In this document: positions 18,101-30,100 of the stretch, piece by piece | Layout of the letters: every line of letters starts with the position of its first letter | How positions within the stretch are numbered: the stretch's first letter is position 1 | DNA from: Nocardia blacklockiae | GTDB taxonomy: Bacteria > Actinomycetota > Actinomycetes > Mycobacteriales > Mycobacteriaceae | Length of the DNA: 64,000 bases | Assembly (NCBI RefSeq): GCF_015477355.1 | Contig: NZ_JADLRJ010000003.1 | Coordinates: forward strand, 434,001-498,000 | Direction: 5' to 3' | Made by a program: the position numbers and the translations under genes | The notes under the pieces: model-generated | Seen by the model: only the letters and a program-made list of their open reading frames with translations | What the model was told of the DNA's origin: nothing | Database searches by the model: none

Positions 18101-21100
18101 TGCCACAACCGGTTCCGGGCCTGATATGCCGCCATGAAGGCGGCACGCTTCGCGCGGGCGGCGACCTCGGGGTCCGCTACCACCGTTCCGGCGCCGTGGT
18201 GGACGGCCAGGTGGCCCTCGTCGCGAAGCTTCCGGTACGCGCGGGCCACGGTGGAGCCCGAGACGCCCAATCCGTCGGCGATCTCCTTGTGCGGCGGAAG
18301 TTTCCAGCCGGGGGACAGGCCGCCCTCCATGATCGCGGTGCGCAAACCCTCTGCGATGGCGGTGACGGTCGTCCGTCCCGTCAGTTGCCGGCACAGCTCG
18401 TCCGCGGCGACGACGCCCTGTACGGCGAAACCCGGATCGGCCGGGCGCGTGGTGCTTTCGGCCTGTTCGGTGGTCTCCGCCACCACGGTTCCACGGCCTT
18501 GCTGTGCTTCGACCAGTCCCTCGTTGCGCAACTCCGCGTAGACGAATCCCGCGTTGGCCGGGGAGATCTCGAAATGATGGGCGAGCTGTGCCGCCGACGG
18601 CAGTTGCCGATGTGCGGGCAGCCGGCCGGAGCGGATGGCCTGCCGGAACGCCTCGGCGAGGGTCGTCTTGATCGGGAAGCCCGCCGACAGGTTGCGCAAC
18701 AGCGCCCGATCGTCCAGTGCCCGAAGCAGTTCCACGTCGATGTCGGTGCCGAGCGCGTGCCAGACGCCGATAGCCGCGGTGACGGGAACCGGAGGCAGCG
18801 TCGACTGCTGGCCCCAAGCGGGACGCGCCGTGGCGAAGGCGCGCAGCAGCGCGGTCCGTGTGAAGGCGAGTTGCTCCGGTGTCAGCGATCCGGTGTTCGC
18901 GGCGCTGTCGAGTCGTGCCAGGCCGTGGAGGATGCGCTGGATCTGCAGCAGCAGTGTGAGGGTGGGTCCGCCGTAGATGTAGCCGCCCGGCGGCTCCGGC
19001 TCGTCGAAGAGACCCGGTCGATCATGGTGTTGGGCTTCGCGTTTGGCGAATTCGGTATCGAAAACGACGATGCGACCGTCGACCGCCGCGATGAGCAGGT
19101 GTCCGAAGCGGGGGTCGAAATGCAGCACCTGGAACCGGTCCTGGTCCAGGAACGGGAGCTGCTGAAGTACCGGAGCGAAGGGGTTTTCGGGGATTTCCAG
19201 CGTGGTGAAGAGGCCGCCGAGATCGTCGAACAGTGCGTCGGCTATCACGGTCTCGATGGTGATCAGTCGCCGCAGATGTGTTCGGGTGTCATCGTGTTCG
19301 GCCGGTAGCACGCCCAGTCGCTTGTAGACGGCGCGGAGCGCGGGCTCGGTCAGGGCAGGGACCGGGTTACCGGTCCGCACGGCGGTGGGCGTGCGGCTTT
19401 GGATGCGTACCATCGCACGTCCTCCGCCCGGCATGCGGAAGGTGTTGCCCGCGTAGAAGAGTCGGGGAACGCCCGCGACGTTCAGCTGTGTTAGCGCCTC
19501 CAGCACGCGGGCCTCCAGCGTGGCTCGCGGCCCCGGGTCGGTGTCGCCGGTGTCGGCGATGAACACCACGAAGTCGCCGACCTCGACGGTCACCAGGTCC
19601 GTCGGCACGTCGTCCGGCAACCGGCGCAACGCCGCGGCGACGACATCGGTGGCCTCGGCATAGGTCATGCTCCGGCCGGTCGTGCCGCCCAGTGGCCGCA
19701 ACTCCGTACTGGATGGAAGCGACGGAACAGGCTCCCGCGCAGTGGTTTCCGCGTTGTGAGTGGGTTCGGCGGTGAGAGCGGCAACCACCTTCGCTATCGC
19801 GCGGCGACGGAGTTCCCTGGGGGGAGGCGTGTCGTCGGGCGGATCCGGCGGCCCCTTCCGGCCTCCGCCCGCGCGCTGCAGCGCCGCGCGTTCATCGTCC
19901 GGCAGAGCATCGACGGCATCCTGCCAGTCCGCGTCGGTCCGCGCGGCCAACGCACGTCCGACCTCGAGGGCCTTGGTGACATCGAGGCCCGCCGTGCACT
20001 CGACCAGCACCGCCTGCTTGACGCGCGCGTTCCGCACACCCTCGGTGGCACCCTTCCGCGCCGCCGGTGCCTGCTGCTCTGTCGGCTCGGCCGCTGCACC
20101 CGAACCTGCTGGGGGAGCGCCGGTCTCGGGTTTTCGGCCGCCATGGGCGAACCCGCCGCCGTCGACATTGAAGATGCCGAGATTGCGCTGCTGGTCCCGG
20201 AGGCGGCGGTCCAGCGGCGGCAGCGGATTGCCGAAAAGGTCGTCGGGATTGGGTAGGCCCAGGAACCCGGGAGGATCCCCTGGTTCTACGCGCCGGGTCG
20301 TGCCCTTCTCCGGCTTCGGCAAATTCGCCGTCGGCGTAGGGGCGGCCGCTGGATGCGGGGCGGGTGCGGGGGCTGACGTGGCCGCTGGTGCGAGCGCGGC
20401 CGGCCCTTCGTCGTAGACCAGCATGGACTCGGGGGGAATCCCCGCGACGATCTGGGCGGCGCGGTACTCCATCGCCCGGATGACGGAGACCCCGTATTTC
20501 ATCAACTCGGCCGTTCGCTGCTCCGACAGCTGCGTCACGTGCCGGAGCGCGAGACACCGGTGGAGCGCCGGGTGCGCATTTCGGAGTGCCTCCAGCCGTT
20601 CTCGCAGCTGTTGCCGATCGGCCAGCACGAAACTGCGGGCGTACCTGCCGGTTCGCATGGACGCGGGCAGCGCGGACCAGATGCTGTGCCGGTGTTGCGC
20701 CGATTGCAGATGATCGTGAGCGACTTCGCGGAAAATCACGGCGAGTGCGCCGCCGGGATCCGGTGCGTCGGTCGGGATACGCTGTGCCGCAACGAGGAAC
20801 GTCTCGTCGGTGATCTCCTCCGTCAGCCGCCTCTTCTGCATCGCGTTCAGCTTCAGCACGCCGCGGCGCGTGCGCTGCTCGACGGTCGACGCCGCCCGCA
20901 CATACACCTGGGTGCGGAACTCTGCTTGTAACGGATCGGACGTGGGCGAGCTTGCCAGCGCCTCGGTGAGGTCGGCTCGGGTATTCAATCCGGTCTTGTA
21001 GAGAAGATGGCGGACATGATTGCGGACCGTACCGGTGGCACAGCCGAGTGCGGTCGCGATCTCGGCGGTGCTCATGCCCTCGCCGTGCATGCGCAGGATT

Positions 21101-24100
21101 TCGCGTTCCCGTTCCGACAGCGGTGCCGCACTCGCCCATCTCCATACCGAGGCCAACATGTGATCGGCGGTGCCCGCATCCTCCGCCCGTGCTGCCATGG
21201 TCGGCAGCTCCGACCGTTTGCCCCGGCCGAGTTTGCGGCGGAGATTCTTCACGTGTTGCCCGACGGTGCCCGGGGTTATGCCCAGTCGCACCGCGATTTC
21301 CTCGTCGCCACAGCCTTCGCCGATCAGCGCGAGCACTTCCTTCTCGCGGTGTGAGATCAGCGGCCGGGTGTCCGCGGCCGCTGCGATGTCGTGGAGTCGC
21401 CGCATGGCGCGCTCGACCGACGTCGCGACCGCCGAGTCGTCGCCGAGGCTTTCCGATGCCGCCGCCCAGACCCTGGCCGAGCGGTGGCGCAGTGATCTCG
21501 GCGCTTCGTGCAGCGCCGAAAGTTGGTCGTGCAGTGCGCGAACGGCATCGAGCGCGTGCTGCGCCGCCTGCTCGTCCGGTAGGCGGGTGCGGACCTCGGT
21601 GAGTACCTGGCAGATGGTGTGCAGCGGAGCCAGCCCGGCCGCCGGATCGCCGGTCCGCGTCAGCTGAAATGTTGCCTCTTCCAGCAACTCCCAAAGGCGC
21701 GCTGCCGCCGTCGAGGCGAATTCGGGGAGCGGTGCGGTCGAGGCCTCTCGGAAAGCCTCGGCTCGGTCGAGGAAACCGAGCACGCGGCCAGCTTCGGGCA
21801 GCTCCTGCGCCAGCGCCGCCTCCATATCGACGGCCAGGACCTCGTCGTACGCCTCCGAGGTGGCCCCGTCGTCGTCGATGATCCCGAGGCGCAAAGCCTT
21901 CATGAAGATCGGGACACTGCCTGTCGCGTCTAGCACGGCCCCGATGCGATTGCGCCGCCGTTGGACCGCGGCCGGGCTGACGCCCCAACTCTCGCCGATC
22001 TTCTCGTCGGTCTCACCGGCGGCCATGCGGCTCAACAGTTCTCGTTGCTCCTCGGTGAGCCTGACGTCACCGATCGGAGCGGCCGCACCGCAGTCGATCA
22101 GTCCCCCGCGCTTGGCGGCCAGAACGGTGGTGACGACACCTGACGTACCGAACTTCTTGGCCGCGCGGGCTTGGTGACTGCGCACCGAGCTGGTGCTCAT
22201 GCCGAGCGTCTGCGCGATGTCCGCGGTGACGTGACCTCGATACACCAGCTCGAGCACGGCGGTCTCGGGATCGGTGAGTGTCTGCGGCGTTCCGGGTTCT
22301 TGTTCTCGGCCGGTGGTCGAGTCGGTCCGGCCGCGCCGATTCGGCTGGGCGTCCTTGTCGGCCGATCGACCCCAGGGTGTACCCGAATTCGCGGCGGCCG
22401 GCTCTCCGGTCGCCGGGCCGGCTGTCACGGACGATGCGGGATCAGCCATCGCTACAGGTGCTGCCTGTTTCCACGGCGTGCCCGCAGGGGTGGGTCCCGG
22501 CGTCGGAACGATTGCGGCGGAGGAGTTTTCGGGCGGCGCGGGGGACAGGAGCGCCTCTGTGCCGTCCGCCCAGTGGAAGCCGGAGGCGGTCAGCCAGCGG
22601 GTCAGTACCTCGTGTGCGGTGCGGAAGGCGGGGTAGGTGCGCTCGGGTTCGGTGCCGGGGTCGAAGGAGTCGTAGCGTGCTTCCGCGGTGGTGCTCGCCG
22701 GGCTCACGTGGACGGTCGCCGTGGCGGGCTCGCCGAGCACGGGCTCGTACACGACGCCGAAGGTCAGTCCACCGCTGTAGGGCGCCTGAACGTGCGTGAC
22801 CGCGAAGGAGAAGTGGTCCGTGCCGCCGCGGAGGTGTTTGCGTAACTCGTCGCGGAACTTCGCGATCTGCACCAGTTCGCCGGGTTCCGGGACGAGATGG
22901 GCGGCCGCGGCGTCACCCTCGTTCTCCGCCGGAGCCCACCACGCGGGTCCCACGGAATCGGAGACGAATTCGAATTTGATCGTCGACAGGTCGATGCGCT
23001 CGCCCAGCCGATGCAGCAGTTGCACCCGGGCCTTGGAGCTGACTTTGCTTTCCGCGTAGAAGGCGCCCGAGAACAGGCTCACCAATTCCGGTGCGCCCTC
23101 GGTCATCTGCCACAGACCGAATCCGGCGACAATGGTCGGTGCGTCGGGTATCGAACTCTGCTGTCGCTCGTTCTCGGAGGCGTGCTCGGCCAGATAGGAA
23201 CTCAGCAGATCCGTGTGCTCACCCTCGGCACAGGTGATGAATGTGCCGCTGCGCAGCATGAGGAACGGTCGCAGCCCGTTCGTCGTGAACCCGGTTTTCT
23301 CCGGTCCGAGGAACGTGCCGTCCTGGGCTTGTCCCAGCACGACGACGTCGACATTCTTGTGCCCCGCGTAGGGACCGAAGCGGTGGGGCGACTTCATGCC
23401 GTCGTACTCGGTCCGGCTCGTCACCGGGCGGCCGCCGGCTGTTTCGCCACCTGTGAACAGACCGGCGTCGTGCGGGCCGGGCTTCTCGGCGCCCAAGCGG
23501 TAATTGATGCGGGTTTGGCCTTGCGCCTCGGGAAGCGGCGCCGCCGGCACTCCCGGTTCCGTATCGGGCGTTAGCTTCCGGGAGGCCCGGTCGATGCGGT
23601 GGGGGTTTTCCCAGTTGTCGCCGTAGTAATGCCACTCGTCGACCCGGACCGTCCGGCCGGGGAAATGGGCGGCCAGCGCGATATCGATACTGTGCCGCAG
23701 CGTGTCCCAGCGCGGGTGGTCGATGCTCGGATTCTGGAAGACGATCCAGGTGTCGACCCGGCCGTCGTCGTGATTGCGATACCGGATATTGCAAGTCACC
23801 GTGAGGTCGTCGATCTCGAAAGTGGTCGCCCACGAGATCCCCAGCCTGCTCCGCAGCTCGTTGTGACTCGGGCCGCGCGACTCCACCGCGTGGAGCACCA
23901 GGGTGTCCGTCTCGCTCGACACTTCGACAGCGGTGATCAAACCGCCTACGGAGGTCACATTGTCGCCGCTCAACTGCTCGATCTCCGGCGGCGTGTGCAC
24001 GACGATCGACGCAGGGGCCGGGGTGGGCGGTGTCGTGGCAGGAGCGGCCGCGCGATCGCGGACATGTTGTGCCGCAACCTGTTCCGGTGCCGCAGCCTGG

Positions 24101-27100
24101 TCTGTCGGCGTGACGTCCACGTCGCTCCACGGTGTCGTGGTCGCCGGGGCAGGCTGCGTCGACGCAGGCGGCGGGCCGGCGGGTTCGCTCCACGGGGTGC
24201 TCGCGCCGTCGTTACTCGGATCGGAAACGTTGGCGGCCTTCGTGTTTCCCAGCGGGCTCGGCGCCGTAACGCGTGGCAGTTCCGGCTGTTGACCACCGTC
24301 CCACGGACGGCCGTCCTGTGGGTTGACGTTGAACGCCAGCGCCTCCATCGGGAGGCCGGCGGGGATGTAGGTGGCCGGGCGTCGGCGGCGGGGCCGGCCG
24401 GCGTCGAGGACTTCGGCGGGATCGATGTCGGGGACGAAACCCGTTGCGGGGCCCGGCGGCGTGGCGGTTCCTCCGCCGGGCTGTTTCGGCGCGGGCTCTG
24501 GCTCCAAGTCGATGCCTCGGTCCACCGCTGCTTGCACGCTGGCCGCGCGGCCACTCGCGCGGAGTTTGAGCCCGATTCGGATCAGGTAGGCGCTGACCGT
24601 TGCCGGGGAAATGCCTCTGGCGCTGCCGATCTGCTTGTTCGTCCAGCCTTTCTCGACCAAACCGAGTACCGCGATCTCGGCCGCCGACAAGGCGACGCCG
24701 ACCGGCTCGTTGTCGGATGCCGGTGTGGTGAGTAGCAGGGCCTCGCTGCGCAGCGCCCGGCCCACCATGCCCGCGCGGTCGCGGGTGCCGGCCTTGCCTC
24801 CGATTCGGTTCAGGTGGCCTTTCACCTGTTCGAATGACAGGCCCGTGGAGACCGCGATCTCCTTGTTGCTCATGCCTTCCGCGACCAGGCCGAGTATCTC
24901 GCGCTCGGGATCGGACAGCTCGAAGGCCGACCCTTCGTCGGTTGTCGGCAGCAGGCGCGAGTGCAGCGCTCGCGCCACCATCCCGGCCCGGTCGGTGATT
25001 CCGAGCTTGCCGCCGATGCGCGCGAGGTGGGCCTTGACGGTCAGTGGCGACAGGCCGAGTTCCGCGGCGACGTCCTTGTTGGACCTGCCCTGGGAGACCA
25101 GATCGAGGACCGTCTTCTCCTGCTCGGTCAGGACGAGGTTGGGCCGTGTCCGCAGCGACGGCGCGATCTCGGCTTCGTCGAGCAGCCCCAGTTCCCGTGC
25201 CGCCGAGACGATTCCGGACCGGCCGTTCTTGCCCAGCGTGTCGCCGATCTGCTTGAGATAGAACTTGACCCGGCTCGCGGATCGGTCCAGTCGGCCTGCG
25301 ATGTCGTCGTTCGACAACCCGGCGGCGACCATCCGAACCAGTTCGAGATCGTGTGCGGTCAGACCATGGCGATCCGGTTCCGTCGTCGGCGCGGGCGTCT
25401 CGGTCGGCGCCTCCGGCTCGCCTTGCCCACTCGCGCTGCGGGTTTCGGCGGCAACCTCCGCGGCGGGCGGCACGCCCGTTCGCCGCCGCACCGAGTCCAG
25501 CAAGCGTTCGATGGCGACCGCGTCCATGTCGATGAGACCGGCCGACCAGCTGGTTCCCGTGGTGCGAGACATGGCGGCCGCGGTCGGGTCGAGGCCCAGC
25601 CAGAATCTGCGCTGCAACCACAACCGCTCGGTCTGGCTCAGGTCCTCTTCCCAACCGGCCTCGAACACTTCCCTCGACATCGCGGAAAGGAGGCGGTCGT
25701 CCTCGCCGGACCCGCGGACCGCGCCGGTTCGCAACGTGTCGAGGACACCCGAACGGATCTCTCGGAAGAACGTGTGCTTCACCACGTCGTCCGCGAGGCG
25801 CCGCAACCAGGTCTCGATCGCGGTCCCTTCCGGAGCCTCCCAGCCCTGCCGCGTCGCGACTGCGAACACCGTGTGATTGATCTGCTGCGCCAACTGCACC
25901 AACCGCGCCCTCGCCGCATCGTTCGACGCGGCACCGAGCACCTGTCGCACGTAGTGGAAGGTGCTGCGGCCGTAGCGATCCTGCATCTCCGGGGGGATCT
26001 CGGGTTCGGTCCGGTCCGACTCGCGGGCGGTGTCGGGGCGGTCTGCGGCCGGGCGCGGCGGCTCGGGAGGGCGAGGGGCGGATACCGGACGCGCAGGCTC
26101 GGTTGCCGGAGCGGCGGAATCCGATCCGGGATTGCCATCGTCCGGGGTGGCGGTGACCGCGCCGCCCGGGGTGTCGCCGAAGGGCTGGTGGAGTTCGAAC
26201 CAGGTGGACTTGCCGGTGGGGAGGGGGTCGGTGCCGTTGGCGTCGGCGAGCATGTCTACGAAGGCGCCGCCGCGGCCTCGCTCCGCGTCGACATCGGGCA
26301 TGCCGGTGTGCTGCGGGACGACCTCGCTGTCGTCGGTCACCGCGAAGCGGGTTTCCCGAGTGGCGTCGGAATCTGTTGTGGTGATGATTATTTCGACGCG
26401 GCCGGTGGTGTGCCGGAGGGAATTGGCCACGAGTTCCGAGATCAGTAGCTCGGCCGTGCCGATTTGGTCCTCGGTGAGCCACGGCAGTGTCTCGGGGAGG
26501 GTACGGACCCATTCGCGGGCCCGGCCGACGGCTTGCACGCGAGGGCCTTCGTCACCGACGGTGCCGGTGTCTTCGCCCGCTCGGCGGACCACGAAGGTGT
26601 CGCGGAGGCGGGCAGTGGACGGCCGGGCAGCCGGTTGCGCTGCGGCCCGGCCGGATTCGGGATCGTCCGGCGCTGTGATCGGCCGGTCGGGTGGTTGCGG
26701 CGGGGTCGGCTCGGGCTGGTCCTTGCGGCGGCGGCGCTTCGGGTCGCCGCCTCCCGTCGGCGCCTGCATGGTCGGGCGCGGCAGGGCGGGGCCGCGGCGT
26801 TTCCGCAGGGGCGGTGCGGGTTCCGTGCGCGGGACGCCGCCGACGGCCGGGACGCCGCTCTGGTCGAACAGGTACTCCAGGCTGTGCGGGTTGAGTTGTG
26901 GTGGGTGGGAGGGGTTTTGGGGTGCGCCGGGGGCCGAGGGGTCGGGGGCGGTGGCGTAGCGGGAGCGGGCGGGGCTTTCCTGTGGAAGTTCCTCCGGGCC
27001 GAACAGGCCGGTGTCGGGGGAGGCGTTGTCGCGGGGCAGGGGGGAGACGTCGGGAATCGGCTGCCGGCGTGCCCCTTCTCGGTCTTCGTCGCGGGAATCC

Positions 27101-30100
27101 AGGGGGTCCGCGCCGATCGGCGGTCGGTACGTGTTGGGCAGGGCATTCGACTTCGCCGGTACCGCGGGCTGTTCGGGGTGGGCGATGATCGGGATGGCGT
27201 CTTCCGGCGGTTCCGCGGTCGTCTCCGGGCCGCCGGGGATGACGTACTCGGTGCCCGACGGCTGCTTCCATTCGTCGGGACGGTCCTTGTTGCTGCCGAA
27301 TTCCGGCGCGCGGTGCGGATCGGGGTGGGTGATCGGGACGTGGGGTGTCGCGTCGGCCGGGACCGGGCCGGGGTACATGTCGGGGGTCTTGTGCAGGCCG
27401 TCGTCGCTGCGCTCCTGGTCCCCGGGCGGGGTGGATCCCATGGCTGCGGCAGTGGGGCCGGGGGCCTGCGAGGCGACCGCCATGCCGAGTGCTGCCGCCA
27501 CCGCGGCTGTGGTTCCGGGCGTTACCGGTACGTGCGCTGCGGTGGGAACCGGCGCGGGTGCCGCCGGGGATCGGCCGACGGGATCAGGTCCGCTCTGATG
27601 TGAGGCAGCGGCGGGGGCGGTTGACGTCGCGGCGGTATTCGGTGATGCCGCGGGCGATGTCGCTGCTTGGTCCGGTGGTGTGGCGGTTGCGGCCGGTTCG
27701 GGCGACGGGGCGGCCGGGGCTTGGGCGAAAGGCCACGCGCCCACGGGTGGCGGGCCGGGCGGCGTCGTCAGTGGAGTGCCGCCGGGTGGTGGTGTGGCCT
27801 GTGCGTCTGCCTGTGGTCCAGAGGAATTCGCCTCCGCGCCTACGGGCGCACTGTCCGTCCGACCGGGTGATGCGGGGGTGTTGCCGAGCGCGGGAGTCTG
27901 CGCGGCGGCCGTGGGCTCGGTGTCGGGCTGCTGGTCCTGGGACGTGGGATCCGTTGTCGGCAGGGCCACGGCTCCCGCCCCTGCGGCGGCCGCTGCCGGG
28001 TAGAGGGTGTTCCCGGGCGTGGTATTCGTCCCGGCAGGAGCAGGGAATGGGCTGGAGGGTGGTGTCGGCCCCGGTGGGGTGGCTGGTGAGGGGCCGGAGG
28101 CAGGGGCCGTAGCTGCCGGAGAAGGGTGGGGCAGTGTGCTGGACGCCGGGGGTGTGACGGGCGGTGGAGTTGCCCCGGCTTGTGCTGAAGTGGTGGGCGG
28201 CTGGGTGCCGGTCGTGTAGCTGGGTGGTGTGGCGGCCTTGGGTTCTCCTGCGGCCGGTGCGCCCGTCAGAGGTGGCGTGCCGTTGACAGGTGCCGAAACG
28301 CCTTGGGCGGGAGTGGTTCCGGTGCCCGGCTGGGGCGTCGAGGCCGCGGCGTCCGGAGCCGTCACGGTGTTGCGGGCGGGCGTTGTGCCAGGGTTCTGGC
28401 CCGTTGCGGTCGGGGTGTCGGGACCGGTGGGGTTGCCGGTGTTCTGACCCGGTGTGGGCGAGGCGTCGCGGCCGGGGGCGGTTCCCGGGTTCTGGGTCGA
28501 GGTGGTCGGAGCGTCGCGGCCGGGAGTTGTTTTCGCGCCCGGGTTTTCGGGGGCTGGACCGTCCAGGAAGCTCAGGTCGAATGGGGAGTTGGCGTCGCCG
28601 GGGGGTTGGTCGGTGAGGCCGCTGCCGCGGCCTGGGCCGCTCGGGCCGGTGCCTGTCGGTGGTGACGAACCTCCTTGTGCGACAGGTGCTTGTTCCGCGA
28701 GGCCGGTTCCGGTGCCGCCGCCGAGTGTCGTCGCGGTGGCGACGTGTGTTTGGGGTGAACCTGTGCTCGGGGCGGGGCCGTCGGCGTTCATCATCGGCCC
28801 GAGGGGGAGTTGTCCCGGTGGCGGGCCCGCGTCCGCTCCGGCCGCGCCGACGTGAATGACGTTGCCTGCCAGCACCATTTGGGCTGTTCCGGCGTCGCCG
28901 GCGCCCGTGGAGGCGGAGGGTGGTTGCCCGATGATGGTGCGGTTCGGCATGCCTGTGGCCGGGGCGCTCGAGTCCGAGCCGACCGCGCCGGCCTTCATGT
29001 GGTCGAAAATTTTGGTCCAGACGGCATCTCGCCCGGACGACGAACCCGCGCCCGAGGACGGGGAGCCGCTGCCGCCCGCCGACGGTGTTCCGCTACCGCC
29101 GGTGGACGGCGATCCGCTGTCGCCCGCCGACGGTGCTCCGCTACCGGCGGTAGAGGGCGTTCCGGTGCCGTCCGCGGACGGCGACGCGGGTGGCGCGGAG
29201 GTGCCCCCGGGCGGCGCGTCTGTGCCGCCGAGCCCGGCCAGCATCTGGTGCGCCTCGGCGTCGGCCATGCGCTGCCACTGGGACAGTTCGAGGGGGCGGA
29301 ACCTGCCGAGGCCCGCGGGAGTGTCCGTCGCGTTTTGGGCGGCGAATTCCATTGCGCCCGCGCGTGCTTCCGGTGCAAAGTCGTCGGGCCGTACGTTGCG
29401 AGAGAACTCCGCGGCGATTTCCCTGCCGGTCCGGAGCATTTCCGGCGACAGCTCGGGCCGCGCGGTATGACCGTCGCCCGCCGATTCCGGATGGGCGGCA
29501 GGCCCGGTGCTCGACCGTTCGGCATGACTCCCGGACACGCCGTCACCGGCCGGAAACTCCGGAACGCCGCTCGCCGAGTCGAATTCGCTCGAGCGCGCAA
29601 GGGCCTCGGCGGAGTTGCGCGGGGCCGCGTCGCCGGTCGCCGGGACGTGCGCCGCCGAGGCGGCACGGGCGGCGACGACCGCGGGGACCAGTCCCGCGGC
29701 GACACCCCCGGCCGCGCCGATCAGCATCATCTCGGCCAGGCTGCGGCCGGTGATCTCGCCTCCGGACAGGCCGTAGGCGGTGAGCCCGCCGGTCAGCCCG
29801 GCCCCGGCTCCGCTCAACCCGGTCGTCCCGATCACGGCCAGCAGCGTCGGCATCGGCAGGTCCAGCGAAGCGGCCAGTTGTTGTAACCCCGGTGCCAGCG
29901 ACCGCGCGAGCAGCCCGGCGGTCGCACCGCCGACGCCGCCCGCGGCGGCCGCGATACCGACCTTGCCCCAATCCATTTCGGTGACCCCGCCCGGCTCGCC
30001 CGGCCCGTTGAGAATTTGGGCGTACTCGGCCGCGGCGGTCGCCCCTCCCATGGACACCGACCCCAGTACGAAACCGCTGAGCGCCGGAGCCAAGTGGGGG

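Noticed and set aside
17272-19308. Long open frame on the plus strand opposite the giant gene
   Set aside because: High-GC shadow frame. Its translation is Arg/Gly/Val-rich with no domain, whereas the minus strand has motif-bearing sequence throughout.
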